Source: Corynebacterium gottingense
GTDB lineage: Bacteria > Actinomycetota > Actinomycetes > Mycobacteriales > Mycobacteriaceae
Direction of reading: 5' to 3'
NCBI RefSeq assembly: GCF_003693265.1
Contig: NZ_RDRE01000002.1
Location: 1-64,000 of the forward strand
DNA: 64,000 nt
Positions 7,761-15,460 of this stretch are shown here, piece after piece. Position 1 is the first letter of the stretch. The number at the start of each line of letters is the position of its first letter. Below the pieces are notes generated by a model. That model did not search any database, was not told the origin of the DNA, and was given only the letters and a program-made list of their open reading frames with translations. A program made the translations under genes and the position numbers.

Positions 7761-9191
7761 ATGAGCGTTTACAGACCCGAACTGCACGTGACCGCCGAGC
7801 GCGGCATCCTCGAGGGCCCCGCAGGTGTGATCCGCGCCGGCGAGCGCGGCGAGCGCGTGTGGCACATGTTCTACCAGTACAAGCTCACCCCAGACGCCCC
7901 GAGCGCGTGGGGGCACGACATGAGCGAGCAGGACCCGTTCAGCTGGCTCGAGTGCAACGACGCCCTCGTCGCCATCGGCGGTGAGCTCAACGTCCGCGCC
8001 GGTGCGGTCGTCGCCACCGATGACGGCGCGGACCTGTACTTCACCTCCAACACCGCTGCGGGCGACACCGTGCAGCGCGCGCACGCCGACGACCTGGCCG
8101 CGCTCTGCGAGGAGCTGGAGGAGTCCGAAACCGGCCAACTGCTCCCCTCCTCCGGCGTCAAGCGCCTCGGCGCGGTGGTCCAGGACACGGAGGTCGACGG
8201 CCAGGTATACACCAACTTCCGCTCCCCTTGCGTCGTCCCTGACTGGGAGGAAGATGGCAACCGCGAGCGCGGCCACGACGGCTGGCTCATGCTCGCGGTC
8301 ACCGGCTCGCTCGAGGCACCCGTGCCCGTCGTCCTTTCCTCGCACGACGGCCAGAGCTGGCTTGTCGACGGCGCGCTGACCTTCGACGGCGACCCCGGCC
8401 TCGATGTGACCAAGCCGCTCGTCGCCCCGCGCATCTCCCGCCTGCGCGACGAAGTGGACGGCGAGATCTACGACGTCCTCTTCCTCACCGCCGAGATCGA
8501 CGGCAAGGACCGCACCGTGTACCTCGTCGGCGTGCTCAAGGGCAGCGTCTTCACCGTGACATCCCAGGCAAAGCCGCTAGACTACGGCCACGACTTCACC
8601 CGCCCCCGCAACTCCGCCTACACCCTGGAGCCGTCGAACGCCGAGGACCGCTACGAGCGGACCTACCTGTTCGGTTTCATGACCGACTCCGGCCGCCACG
8701 GCGACCCCACGAAGGAACCGAACTGGGAGTCCGAGGGCTGGGCGAACACGCTGACGCTGCCGCGCCGCGCGACCCTGCAGCACGGGCAGCTCTACCAGGT
8801 CCCCGCCGGCGGGCTGCCGGAGGCGGTGCAGTCGTCGCGCCACGCACTGATGTGGACGGCGCTGTGCGACATCCCTGCGGGCTCGTCCGTGGAGGCCGAG
8901 GTGCTGGACGGCAACGGCGAGCCGGTGGCTGTGATCAGCCACAACGGGGAGACCCTCACCGTCGACCGTCTCGACGGCAACCCCGCTGTCGCGGAGGTGC
9001 ACGACGACGATGAGGACAACATCACCGTCATCGTCGACGGCTCCACCCTCGAGGTCTACGCGGGCGGCGGCAGCGTCGTCACCGCATCCCGCATCTGGTC
9101 CTCCACCGGCTACAGCGGAATCCGCTCCCGCGCGGCGGGCGACGCCGAGATCTACAACGAGTGGCGCCGGGGGTTCCCCAGCGCCCGGTAG
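7761..9191 (+). CDS. GH32-like five-bladed propeller protein, probably not a standard sucrase
   Basis: A 476-residue protein that aligns by eye to glycoside hydrolase family 32: a propeller domain (RVWHMFYQYKLTPD; EGWANTLTLPRRATL, like the WxxxLSLPREL of sucrases) and a C-terminal sandwich (IVDGSTLEVYAGGG, like VDxSSxEVF). However, the WxNDPNG nucleophile motif appears as ILEGPAG (residues about 16-22) and the FRDP acid/base-side motif as FRSP (about 153-156), so both diagnostic aspartates are missing. No signal peptide is present. It follows glgA with GAGGAA before the ATG and is presumably co-transcribed. Its role may be non-catalytic carbohydrate binding or a changed chemistry. Confidence 0.7.
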   Translation: MSVYRPELHVTAERGILEGPAGVIRAGERGERVWHMFYQYKLTPDAPSAWGHDMSEQDPFSWLECNDALVAIGGELNVRAGAVVATDDGADLYFTSNTAAGDTVQRAHADDLAALCEELEESETGQLLPSSGVKRLGAVVQDTEVDGQVYTNFRSPCVVPDWEEDGNRERGHDGWLMLAVTGSLEAPVPVVLSSHDGQSWLVDGALTFDGDPGLDVTKPLVAPRISRLRDEVDGEIYDVLFLTAEIDGKDRTVYLVGVLKGSVFTVTSQAKPLDYGHDFTRPRNSAYTLEPSNAEDRYERTYLFGFMTDSGRHGDPTKEPNWESEGWANTLTLPRRATLQHGQLYQVPAGGLPEAVQSSRHALMWTALCDIPAGSSVEAEVLDGNGEPVAVISHNGETLTVDRLDGNPAVAEVHDDDEDNITVIVDGSTLEVYAGGGSVVTASRIWSSTGYSGIRSRAAGDAEIYNEWRRGFPSAR

Positions 9192-9205
9192 GCGCCCGCT
9201 CCGGC

Positions 9206-10102
9206 CTACGCCTTGCGCAGCCGGACCAGCTGGCCGCGCGCCGTCACGTCCATGTGCTCCGGCAGCGCCGCGAGGCGCTCCTGCAGCACGTCCGGCGCCA
9301 CGTGGCGCGCCGACGGGCTCATCCCTACCTGCGCGGCAATCGCGTCGCGCTCCAGGCGCATCGTGTACTCGATGAGCTGCGGCTCCGCGGCCAACTCCAG
9401 GTGGCCCTTGGCCTGCTCCACCATGCGCTCGAGTTTGCCCGCCTCAACGCCGAGGATGCCCAGCGGTTCGCGCAGCTCGTCCAGGTGCCCCTGGTGCGCG
9501 ATGAGCGCTACAACCTCACCGCCGGGCGCAAGAACGCGGGCGAACTCCGCCGGGTTGCGGGGCGCGAAGACATCCATGATGGCGTGAACGCTGCCGTCAC
9601 GAACCGGAAGCTGGCTCCACACGTCGGCCACCACGGCGCCGACGCGCGAGTGGGACTTGGCCAGGTGCTTTGCGGCGGGCACAGAAATATCCAGCCCGAT
9701 GCCGCGCGCGCCGCCGACACTGTCCAGCGTGTGCGCCAGGTAGTAGCCGGTGCCGGCCCCCACCTCCAGCACGGCAGGTTCGGCCACGCCGTGGGCCTCC
9801 TCCGCTGACGGGTCGCCCGGCTCGGGCGCGCTGTGCTCCAGTACGTCCTGCACCTGCTGCGTCACGGCCTCGACGAACGGCGCGAAGTGCCCCTGCGAGA
9901 GGAAGGCTTCGCGGGCGTGGATCATCTCGATCGAGTCGCCCTCGTGGTTCAGGCCCTTTCCGCTGGCCAGCGTAACGTAGCCCTGCTTGGCCACGTCATA
10001 AGAATGCCCCGTCTCGGAGACGAGGCGCGAAAAGTCGTCCTCGCCCCGCAACGGGGAAAGATCTGCCGGGTCTGCAAGCACGTCCACGATGTCTTTGAGC
10101 AT
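9206..10102 (-). CDS. RlmA-like 23S rRNA (guanine-N1)-methyltransferase
   Basis: A 298-residue protein matching the RlmA/TlrB group, which methylates G745 or G748 in 23S rRNA helix 35. It has the family opening (LADPADLSPL near residue 9, HSYDVAKQGYVTL near 33-45), the loop GDSIEMIHAREAFL and a Rossmann SAM motif VLEVGAGTGYY, then the FAPRNPAEFARVLAPGG segment. In characterised RlmA the N-terminal LxCPxCxxPL forms a zinc finger; here the cysteines are replaced (D and L), so no zinc site is evident. It converges with the GH32-like gene. The ATG at 10102 fits family length. Confidence 0.85.
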   Translation of the reverse strand: MLKDIVDVLADPADLSPLRGEDDFSRLVSETGHSYDVAKQGYVTLASGKGLNHEGDSIEMIHAREAFLSQGHFAPFVEAVTQQVQDVLEHSAPEPGDPSAEEAHGVAEPAVLEVGAGTGYYLAHTLDSVGGARGIGLDISVPAAKHLAKSHSRVGAVVADVWSQLPVRDGSVHAIMDVFAPRNPAEFARVLAPGGEVVALIAHQGHLDELREPLGILGVEAGKLERMVEQAKGHLELAAEPQLIEYTMRLERDAIAAQVGMSPSARHVAPDVLQERLAALPEHMDVTARGQLVRLRKA

Positions 10103-10167
10103 GTGGAAAGCTTACCGCACCGCCGGCCGGGCCAAGCGGTGCAGGGTGAATGCGGTGACGGCGTGGG

Positions 10168-10338
10168 TTACTGCCCCGCGGCGTCGATAAGCAGCTGGCC
10201 CAGCTCGGCTGCCTCTTCCTTGCTCATCTCCACGACGAGCCGCCCGCCGCCGTCGGATGGAATGCGCATCACAATCTTTCGGCTCTCTTCTACAGCTTCC
10301 ATCGGGCCGCTACCGGTGCGCGGCTTCATTGCTGCCAT
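10168..10338 (-). CDS. DUF3117 family small protein
   Basis: A 56-residue protein, MAAMKPRTGSGPMEAVEESR at the start and GGGRLVVEMSKEEAAELG later, matching the short actinobacterial DUF3117 family (Rv1211 in M. tuberculosis). The ATG at 10338 is preceded by AAAGGAGA at good spacing; an in-frame ATG eight codons upstream has none. Function is unknown. It stands between the glycogen genes and gpgS, as in mycobacteria. An exact copy of the over-represented 11-mer lies at 10182-10192, encoding its C-terminal LLIDA. Confidence 0.85.
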   Translation of the reverse strand: MAAMKPRTGSGPMEAVEESRKIVMRIPSDGGGRLVVEMSKEEAAELGQLLIDAAGQ

Positions 10339-10432
10339 GCGTATTCTCTCCTTTGAACTCAATGACGTATGGAGTCAATGATACGCCTGTATGGGCCCGA
10401 CCATCCGGGCCAAGCAGCATTTCCGTAGCTAA

Positions 10433-10852
10433 CTATGCCTTTCCGTACGGATTTTCCCCAGCTTTCGGTGCCGGCTCCAGCGTCGCGGGCGACTCAAACT
10501 CCGCCGCGCTCACGCCCTCGGTGAGCGAGTGCGAGTCCACCTTCTGCGGGTTGCGGGGTTGCGCCGGGCGAGCCTCAGCGGCCTCGTCGTCGCGCCACTC
10601 CGCGGTGTCCTGGCCGGTCAGCTGCGCGATGAGTGCGTCGACCTGGTCCATCCGGTACCCGCGGTGGACAACCTCCAACTGAATGTCGTCAAAGTTGCCG
10701 TCCTCAACCGCGCGGCGATTCGCCGCCTTCACATCTTCCGTATCAGGCATCGGCGGCTGCGTCTCACCGCGCCCAAAAATCGACGACGCCAGCAGCGTCC
10801 CCAGCACGCTGAACAGCGCCAAGACAAGAATCAGGATAATCCAAGAGAGCAT
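10433..10852 (-). CDS. DivIVA-domain-containing membrane protein
   Basis: A 139-residue protein with one N-terminal transmembrane helix (ILILVLALFSVLGTLLASSIF) followed by a short DivIVA-type segment (VVHRGYRMDQVDALIAQL, about residues 61-78), then a disordered Pro/Glu-rich tail. DivIVA-like domains recognise curved membranes or recruit division proteins in actinobacteria; a specific role here is not established. It starts ten bases after the end of the gpgS coding strand and could be co-transcribed with the gpgS operon. Confidence 0.75.
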   Translation of the reverse strand: MLSWIILILVLALFSVLGTLLASSIFGRGETQPPMPDTEDVKAANRRAVEDGNFDDIQLEVVHRGYRMDQVDALIAQLTGQDTAEWRDDEAAEARPAQPRNPQKVDSHSLTEGVSAAEFESPATLEPAPKAGENPYGKA

Positions 10853-10862
10853 GGGCGCTATT

Positions 10863-11618
10863 CTACTTCCCGCCCCACGCAGCGCGCTGCTGTACCTCGC
10901 CCAGCGCGCCGCGCCCCGCGGCCCGATCCAGGATCGTCGCCACGATCATATCCGCCATCGGCGCGAGCTCCTCCAGCGGACGGTTCCGGTGTCGCCGCGC
11001 GCTGAGCTGCACTTCGGTGACGGCGGCGGGCGTGTGGGAGGACGCGACATCGAGGAGCAAGCCCACCTCGACCCCGTAGCCGGCGACAAACGGCAGGCTC
11101 AGCGCGGTGCTGCGACGGATGGCGTACTCTCCGGCGAGCGGCTGGGAGATGTGGCCGAGCTCGGGGAACAGCGCGCGCAGCAGCGGCTTCGCCGTGAGCT
11201 CGGTGACGCGGCCGCCGCCGGGGCCGCCGTTGAGCTCGCGGGTGTAGGCGGCCTTGACCAGGTGGATCGCCGGGTCCGCAAACGGCGCCGCGAGCGCATC
11301 GACCCAGCCGGGTCGCAGCGAGGTCACGTCCGCGTCGACGAAGACGACGACGTCGCCGCTCGCGGCGCGCACCCCGCGCCACAGCGCCTCGCCCTTGCCG
11401 GGAACGGTCTTGGCGGGACCGACATCGCGCCAGTTCACCACGCGGGCGCCCGCCGCTGCGGCCTCGCTGGCGGTGGCGTCGGTGGAGTCGGAGTCGATGA
11501 CCAGCACCTCCCCGCCATCGCGCGCGGCGCGCGACTCGAGGCAGGTGCGCACCACGCCGGCGACGGTGCGCTCCTCGTTCAGCGCCGGGATGACCACGCT
11601 CACGCGCGGGCTGCTCAC
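10863..11618 (-). CDS. gpgS: Glucosyl-3-phosphoglycerate synthase
   Basis: A 251-residue GT-A fold (GT81-like) glycosyltransferase that makes glucosyl-3-phosphoglycerate, precursor of glucosylglycerate and, in mycobacteria, methylglucose lipopolysaccharides. Seen: VSVVIPALNEERTV at the N-terminus, the metal-binding DADVTSL (DxD) near residue 97, and GGPGGGRVTELTAKPLL in the middle. The GTG start at 11618 overlaps the folP2 stop (GTGA), which implies translational coupling. This order equals Rv1208-Rv1207 in M. tuberculosis. Confidence 0.9.
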   Translation of the reverse strand: MSSPRVSVVIPALNEERTVAGVVRTCLESRAARDGGEVLVIDSDSTDATASEAAAAGARVVNWRDVGPAKTVPGKGEALWRGVRAASGDVVVFVDADVTSLRPGWVDALAAPFADPAIHLVKAAYTRELNGGPGGGRVTELTAKPLLRALFPELGHISQPLAGEYAIRRSTALSLPFVAGYGVEVGLLLDVASSHTPAAVTEVQLSARRHRNRPLEELAPMADMIVATILDRAAGRGALGEVQQRAAWGGK

Positions 11619-12454
11619 GCGAGCCCCCGGACGGTGGCAAGCGGCGCGGCGGTGCCCTGGATCGCCGCGGTCATGCGGATCACGTCCACGGTTTCCGCGA
11701 CGTTGTGGACGCGGAAGGCGGCGACGCCGCGGGTGGCCGACCAGGCAGTGGCAGCGAGCGTGCCCGCGACGCGTTGCGCTGGGTCGGTGCGGCCAACCGT
11801 CTCGCCCACGAAGTCCTTGTTGGACAGCGCCATGAGCACCGGCCAGCCGGTGGCAACGAGCTCGTCGATCCGGCGCAGGATTTCCAGGCCGTGGAACGTG
11901 TTCTTGCCAAAGTCGTGGGTGGGGTCAATGAACACGCGCTCGGCGGGCACGCCGCAGTCCACGGCGCGCTCGGCCAGCGCTGAAGTTTCACGGATCACGT
12001 CGGCGACGACGTCATCAAAATGCACGCGGTGCGGGCGGGTGCGCGGCACTACCCCGCCGGTATGGGAGCAGACGTAGCCGACCGCGTGGCGGCCCGCCAC
12101 CTCGACGAGCTCGGGGTCCCAGCCCGCCCAGGTGTCATTGATCAGGTCCGCGCCGGCGTCGATAGCCGCTTCGGCGACGCTCGCTCGCCATGTGTCCACG
12201 CTGATGGACACCTCGGGGTGGCGCGCGCGGACCTCGGCAATCAGCGGGACAACGCGATCGATCTCTTCGTCGACGTCCACTTCATCCCCCGGCCCGGCTT
12301 TGACGCCGCCGACGTCCACGATGGACGCGCCCGCCGCGATGACCTCGTCCGCGCGCTGAGCTGCCTTTTCAATGGCAAAGGTCGCGCCCTTGTCGTAAAA
12401 GGAGTCCGGGGTGCGGTTCACAATGGCCATCACCCGCGCGAGCGAGTTACTCAT
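11615..12454 (-). CDS. folP2: FolP2-type dihydropteroate synthase homologue
   Basis: A 279-residue TIM-barrel protein of the pterin-binding family: AIVNRTPDSFYDKG (DHPS signature 1), SIVDVGGVKAGPG and a later DPTHDFGKN. It is the FolP2-like actinobacterial paralogue found beside gpgS; mycobacterial FolP2 is reported not to complement DHPS function, so a folate role is uncertain and a link to glucosylglycerate metabolism is an inference from coupling. The ATG at 12454 is chosen; a GTG two codons upstream (12460) is possible. The gene overlaps the end of the LOG gene by eight bases and the start of gpgS by four. Confidence 0.85.
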   Translation of the reverse strand: MSNSLARVMAIVNRTPDSFYDKGATFAIEKAAQRADEVIAAGASIVDVGGVKAGPGDEVDVDEEIDRVVPLIAEVRARHPEVSISVDTWRASVAEAAIDAGADLINDTWAGWDPELVEVAGRHAVGYVCSHTGGVVPRTRPHRVHFDDVVADVIRETSALAERAVDCGVPAERVFIDPTHDFGKNTFHGLEILRRIDELVATGWPVLMALSNKDFVGETVGRTDPAQRVAGTLAATAWSATRGVAAFRVHNVAETVDVIRMTAAIQGTAAPLATVRGLA

Positions 12455-13253
12455 GTCCACCAGCGCGTTGCGCGTCGCCGAGGCGCTCGTCCGTCATCAC
12501 TTGGTGCGTCTCCACGATGTGCGCGATGGCCTCCTCAACCGAGTCAGTGACCAGGAACAGTTTTTCGTCGCCAGGCGAAATGAGCCCGCGCTCGAGCTGC
12601 TGGTTGACCATCCAATCGACCAGGCCGGACCAGAAGTCGGTGCCGATGAGCACGATCGGGAAGTTGGTCACCTTGCCGGTCTGCACCATGCACAGCACCT
12701 CGAAGACCTCGTCCATCGTGCCGAAGCCACCGGGCAGCGCGATAAACGCCTGCGAGTACTTCAGGAACATGGTCTTGCGGGCGAAGAAGTAGCGGAAGTT
12801 CAGGCCGAGGTCGACCCAGTCGTTCAGCCCCTGCTCGAACGGCAGCTCGATGCCCAGGCCGACCGACATGCCGCCGGCGTTATGCGCACCGCGGTTCGGC
12901 CCCTCCATCAGGCCCGGGCCGCCGCCGGTGATCACGGCGTAGCCGGCCTCGACCAGCCCGTGGCCAACCTGGTACGCCTGCTCGTATTCCGGCGTGCCCT
13001 CGCCCAGCCGCGCGGAACCGAAGACAGTCACGGCCTTCGGCAGCTCGCTGAGTGCGTCGAAGCCGGCCACGAACTCGGACTGGATGCGCATGACGCGCCA
13101 CGGGTCTGCGTGCTTCCAGTCATGGTCGGAGGAGCCGAGCGATTCGAGCAGGCGGCGGTCGTGCGTGGACGCCTGCTCGTTGTCGCTGCGCAGCATGAGC
13201 GGGCCGCGGAGCTTGCGGTCACGGTCGGGGCGGGGTGTGGTGTGCGGTGCCAT
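12447..13253 (-). CDS. LOG family protein (cytokinin riboside 5'-monophosphate phosphoribohydrolase)
   Basis: A 268-residue LOG-family protein. The nucleotide-binding fold shows VTVFGSARLGEG, ITGGGPGLMEGPNRGA and the diagnostic PGGFGTMDEVFE, which carries the catalytic Glu. Relatives release adenine or cytokinin base from nucleoside 5'-monophosphates (Rv1205 in M. tuberculosis). It is longer than the minimal 190-residue LOG because of an N-terminal extension of about 70 residues. It follows dapE by 29 bases on the same strand and overlaps folP2, so the run dapE-LOG-folP2-gpgS looks like one transcript. Confidence 0.9.
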   Translation of the reverse strand: MAPHTTPRPDRDRKLRGPLMLRSDNEQASTHDRRLLESLGSSDHDWKHADPWRVMRIQSEFVAGFDALSELPKAVTVFGSARLGEGTPEYEQAYQVGHGLVEAGYAVITGGGPGLMEGPNRGAHNAGGMSVGLGIELPFEQGLNDWVDLGLNFRYFFARKTMFLKYSQAFIALPGGFGTMDEVFEVLCMVQTGKVTNFPIVLIGTDFWSGLVDWMVNQQLERGLISPGDEKLFLVTDSVEEAIAHIVETHQVMTDERLGDAQRAGGHE

Positions 13254-13282
13254 AGTAATTGTGTGAGGAAAGTTTTCTATGT

Positions 13283-14410
13283 TCAGTGAAGGGACAGGTA
13301 GTCCATGAGCTGCGCGAACACCTCACGGATCTGGCTGATCGGGCACTGCTCGTCCTTCTTGTGAGCAAAGCCCGGATCGCCGGGGCCGAAGTTCACGGCC
13401 GGAACACCAAGGTTAGAGAACCTGGACACGTCCGTCCATCCGAACTTCGCACGGAAGTTCCCACCCACGGCCTTCACCAGGTTGGCCGCCACCGGGTGGT
13501 CCAGCCCCGGTAGCGCGGCCGGCGCCACGTCGTCGTACGCAAGCGTCAACCCGTCTTCCAGGGCGAGCACCTCCTCGAGGTGCGCCTTCGCGTTCTCCAC
13601 GTCACGGTCCGGCGCGTAGCGGAAGTTGACAATCAGACGGGCGTGGTCCGGGATCGTATTGGTGGCCACGAACCCCTCCATGCCGACGACGTTGATGCCC
13701 TCGCGGTACTCGCACCCGGCGATGGTGACACGGCGCGGTTCGTAGGCGGCGATGCGGGTCAGCACACCCGCGAGGTCGTGGGCCGCGTTGTGACCCAGCC
13801 ACGAGCGCGCGGAGTGCGCTCGGGTGCCGTGCGCGTCTACGAAGACGCGGATCGTGCCCTGGCAGCCGGCCTCGATCACCCCGCCGGACGGCTCGCCAAG
13901 CAGCGCGATGTCGCCCGCAAGCAGCTCCGGGTGGTCCCGCTCGAGGTGGAACAGCCCGTTGTATTCCTGGGCGACCTCCTCGGCCTCGTAGGCAATGACA
14001 GTCATATCAAACGCCGCGCGCTCCCCCGGTGCCTCGGCCTCGCCACGCACGAGCCGCGCGAACGCCCCGAGGTAGCACGCCATGCCACTTTTCATGTCCA
14101 CGGTCCCGCAGCCAAACATGGTGTCGCCCTCAATGCGGTGCGGCGTGTTGTCTGCCAGCGGCACCGTGTCGATGTGTCCCGCCAGCACGACGCGCTGCTC
14201 GCGCCCGAAGTGCGTGCGGGCGACGACGGTGTTGCCAATCCGCTGCACGTCGACTGCGCCGTCCCCGGAGGCGTCGGCAAGCGCCCGAAGCGCCCCCTCG
14301 ACGGCGTCGGCGATCGCCTCCTCGTGGTGGGACGGCGAATCGATGTCCACGAGCGCGGCGGTGAGATCGACTGGGTCTGCAAAGAGGTCTAGCGTGTTCA
14401 CCTCACTCAT
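13283..14410 (-). CDS. dapE: Succinyl-diaminopimelate desuccinylase
   Basis: A 375-residue M20-family metallohydrolase that releases succinate from N-succinyl-LL-diaminopimelate in lysine and cell-wall biosynthesis. The zinc-site motifs are visible: LAGHIDTVPLADN, FGCGTVDMKSGMA and YEAEEVAQEYNG. The ATG at 14410 (MSEVNTLDLF) is chosen over a long upstream extension that would run into the divergent dapD-like gene. It is divergent from the dapD paralogue with only 32 bases between start codons, so the two share a promoter region. Confidence 0.93.
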   Translation of the reverse strand: MSEVNTLDLFADPVDLTAALVDIDSPSHHEEAIADAVEGALRALADASGDGAVDVQRIGNTVVARTHFGREQRVVLAGHIDTVPLADNTPHRIEGDTMFGCGTVDMKSGMACYLGAFARLVRGEAEAPGERAAFDMTVIAYEAEEVAQEYNGLFHLERDHPELLAGDIALLGEPSGGVIEAGCQGTIRVFVDAHGTRAHSARSWLGHNAAHDLAGVLTRIAAYEPRRVTIAGCEYREGINVVGMEGFVATNTIPDHARLIVNFRYAPDRDVENAKAHLEEVLALEDGLTLAYDDVAPAALPGLDHPVAANLVKAVGGNFRAKFGWTDVSRFSNLGVPAVNFGPGDPGFAHKKDEQCPISQIREVFAQLMDYLSLH

Positions 14411-14442
14411 CCTACGGGCGGCAATCCGCCTAGGATGAGGAC

Positions 14443-15387
14443 ATGCCCATTGGAGCGGAAGCAACCGGAATTGCCAACATCGCTATGGACGGGACCGTCT
14501 TGGACACCTGGTACCCGAGCCCAGCGCTTATCGACGCCACACCGTCCGAGCCACCCGCCCCCGCGAGCACCGAGCGCGTCAGCGCGAACGAGCTTTCCGA
14601 CCGGTTCCTCAACCTCGTCGGCCTGGACCGCGACCGGCTGGTGGAGCTCGTTCCGGTGCGCACCCGCATCCCGGACCTGTCACAGCCACCGGTGGACGCG
14701 CACGACGTCTACCTGCGGCTGCACCTGCTCTCCCACCGCCTGGTCAAGCCGCTCGAGTTGAACATGGAGGACTGCCTCAGCCACCTCGTGCCCGTGGTGT
14801 GGACCAATAAGGGCCCGTGCCTGACGGACAACTTCGAGTTCATCCGCACCAACCTGCGCTCCCGCGGCACGATCCACGTCTGGGGCATCGAGCGGGTGCC
14901 GCGCATGGTGGACTACGTCGTTCCCTCGGGCGTGTCCATCGCGCAGGCCGAGCGCGTCCGCCTCGGCGCCTACCTCGCGCCGGGCACGTCGGTCCTGCGC
15001 GAGGGCTACGTCTCCTTTAACGCGGGCACGCTCGGCCCCTCGCGGGTGGAGGGGCGCCTGTCCTCGTCCGTGGTGGTCGGCGAGGGCGCGGACCTGGCGT
15101 TGTCATCCGTGCTCATGGCGTCGCGCGCCACGCAACGCACCCGCGGCCCAATGCGGGTGGGCAAGCACTGCACGATGCACCCCTCAGCCGGCGTGTTCGG
15201 CGTGGACCTGGGCGATAACTGCACCGTCGGCGTCAACGTCATGATCGAGCCGGAATCGGTGGTGTACGACGCCCGCCTGGACCGCGAGATCCCCGCCAAA
15301 GAGATCGCCGGGCAGGACGACTTGCTCATCCGGCGCGAGGCGATGAGCAATTGTCCGGTTGTGAGGGATCAGGGAAGCGTCGATTAG
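14443..15387 (+). CDS. DapD paralogue, divergent tetrahydrodipicolinate succinyltransferase-like protein
   Basis: A 314-residue protein clearly homologous to the dapD product encoded 3 kb downstream: both share TVLDx[38 protein letters not shown] and FNAGTLG. The left-handed beta-helix differs: the [14 protein letters not shown] stretch of DapD reads HPSAGVFGVDLGDNC here and the Gly-rich SGGGKE insert is missing, so the succinyl-CoA end of the active site is altered. C. glutamicum also carries a second dapD-like gene beside dapE. It may form mixed trimers or use another acyl donor; neither is shown. An exact copy of the repeated 11-mer lies at 14526-14536. Confidence 0.8.
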   Translation: MPIGAEATGIANIAMDGTVLDTWYPSPALIDATPSEPPAPASTERVSANELSDRFLNLVGLDRDRLVELVPVRTRIPDLSQPPVDAHDVYLRLHLLSHRLVKPLELNMEDCLSHLVPVVWTNKGPCLTDNFEFIRTNLRSRGTIHVWGIERVPRMVDYVVPSGVSIAQAERVRLGAYLAPGTSVLREGYVSFNAGTLGPSRVEGRLSSSVVVGEGADLALSSVLMASRATQRTRGPMRVGKHCTMHPSAGVFGVDLGDNCTVGVNVMIEPESVVYDARLDREIPAKEIAGQDDLLIRREAMSNCPVVRDQGSVD

Positions 15388-15460
15388 CATTCAAGCCCCC
15401 AGCTGGGACGATGCGAGCCTTATTGGCCCGCGTCGCGGTGCCAACGATTAGAGTAAGACC

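Noticed and set aside
12141..12152. GCGTCGATAGCC-like words (also at 30889) as members of the repeated motif
   Set aside because: They lack the AAGC end and differ at two positions, so they were not counted.
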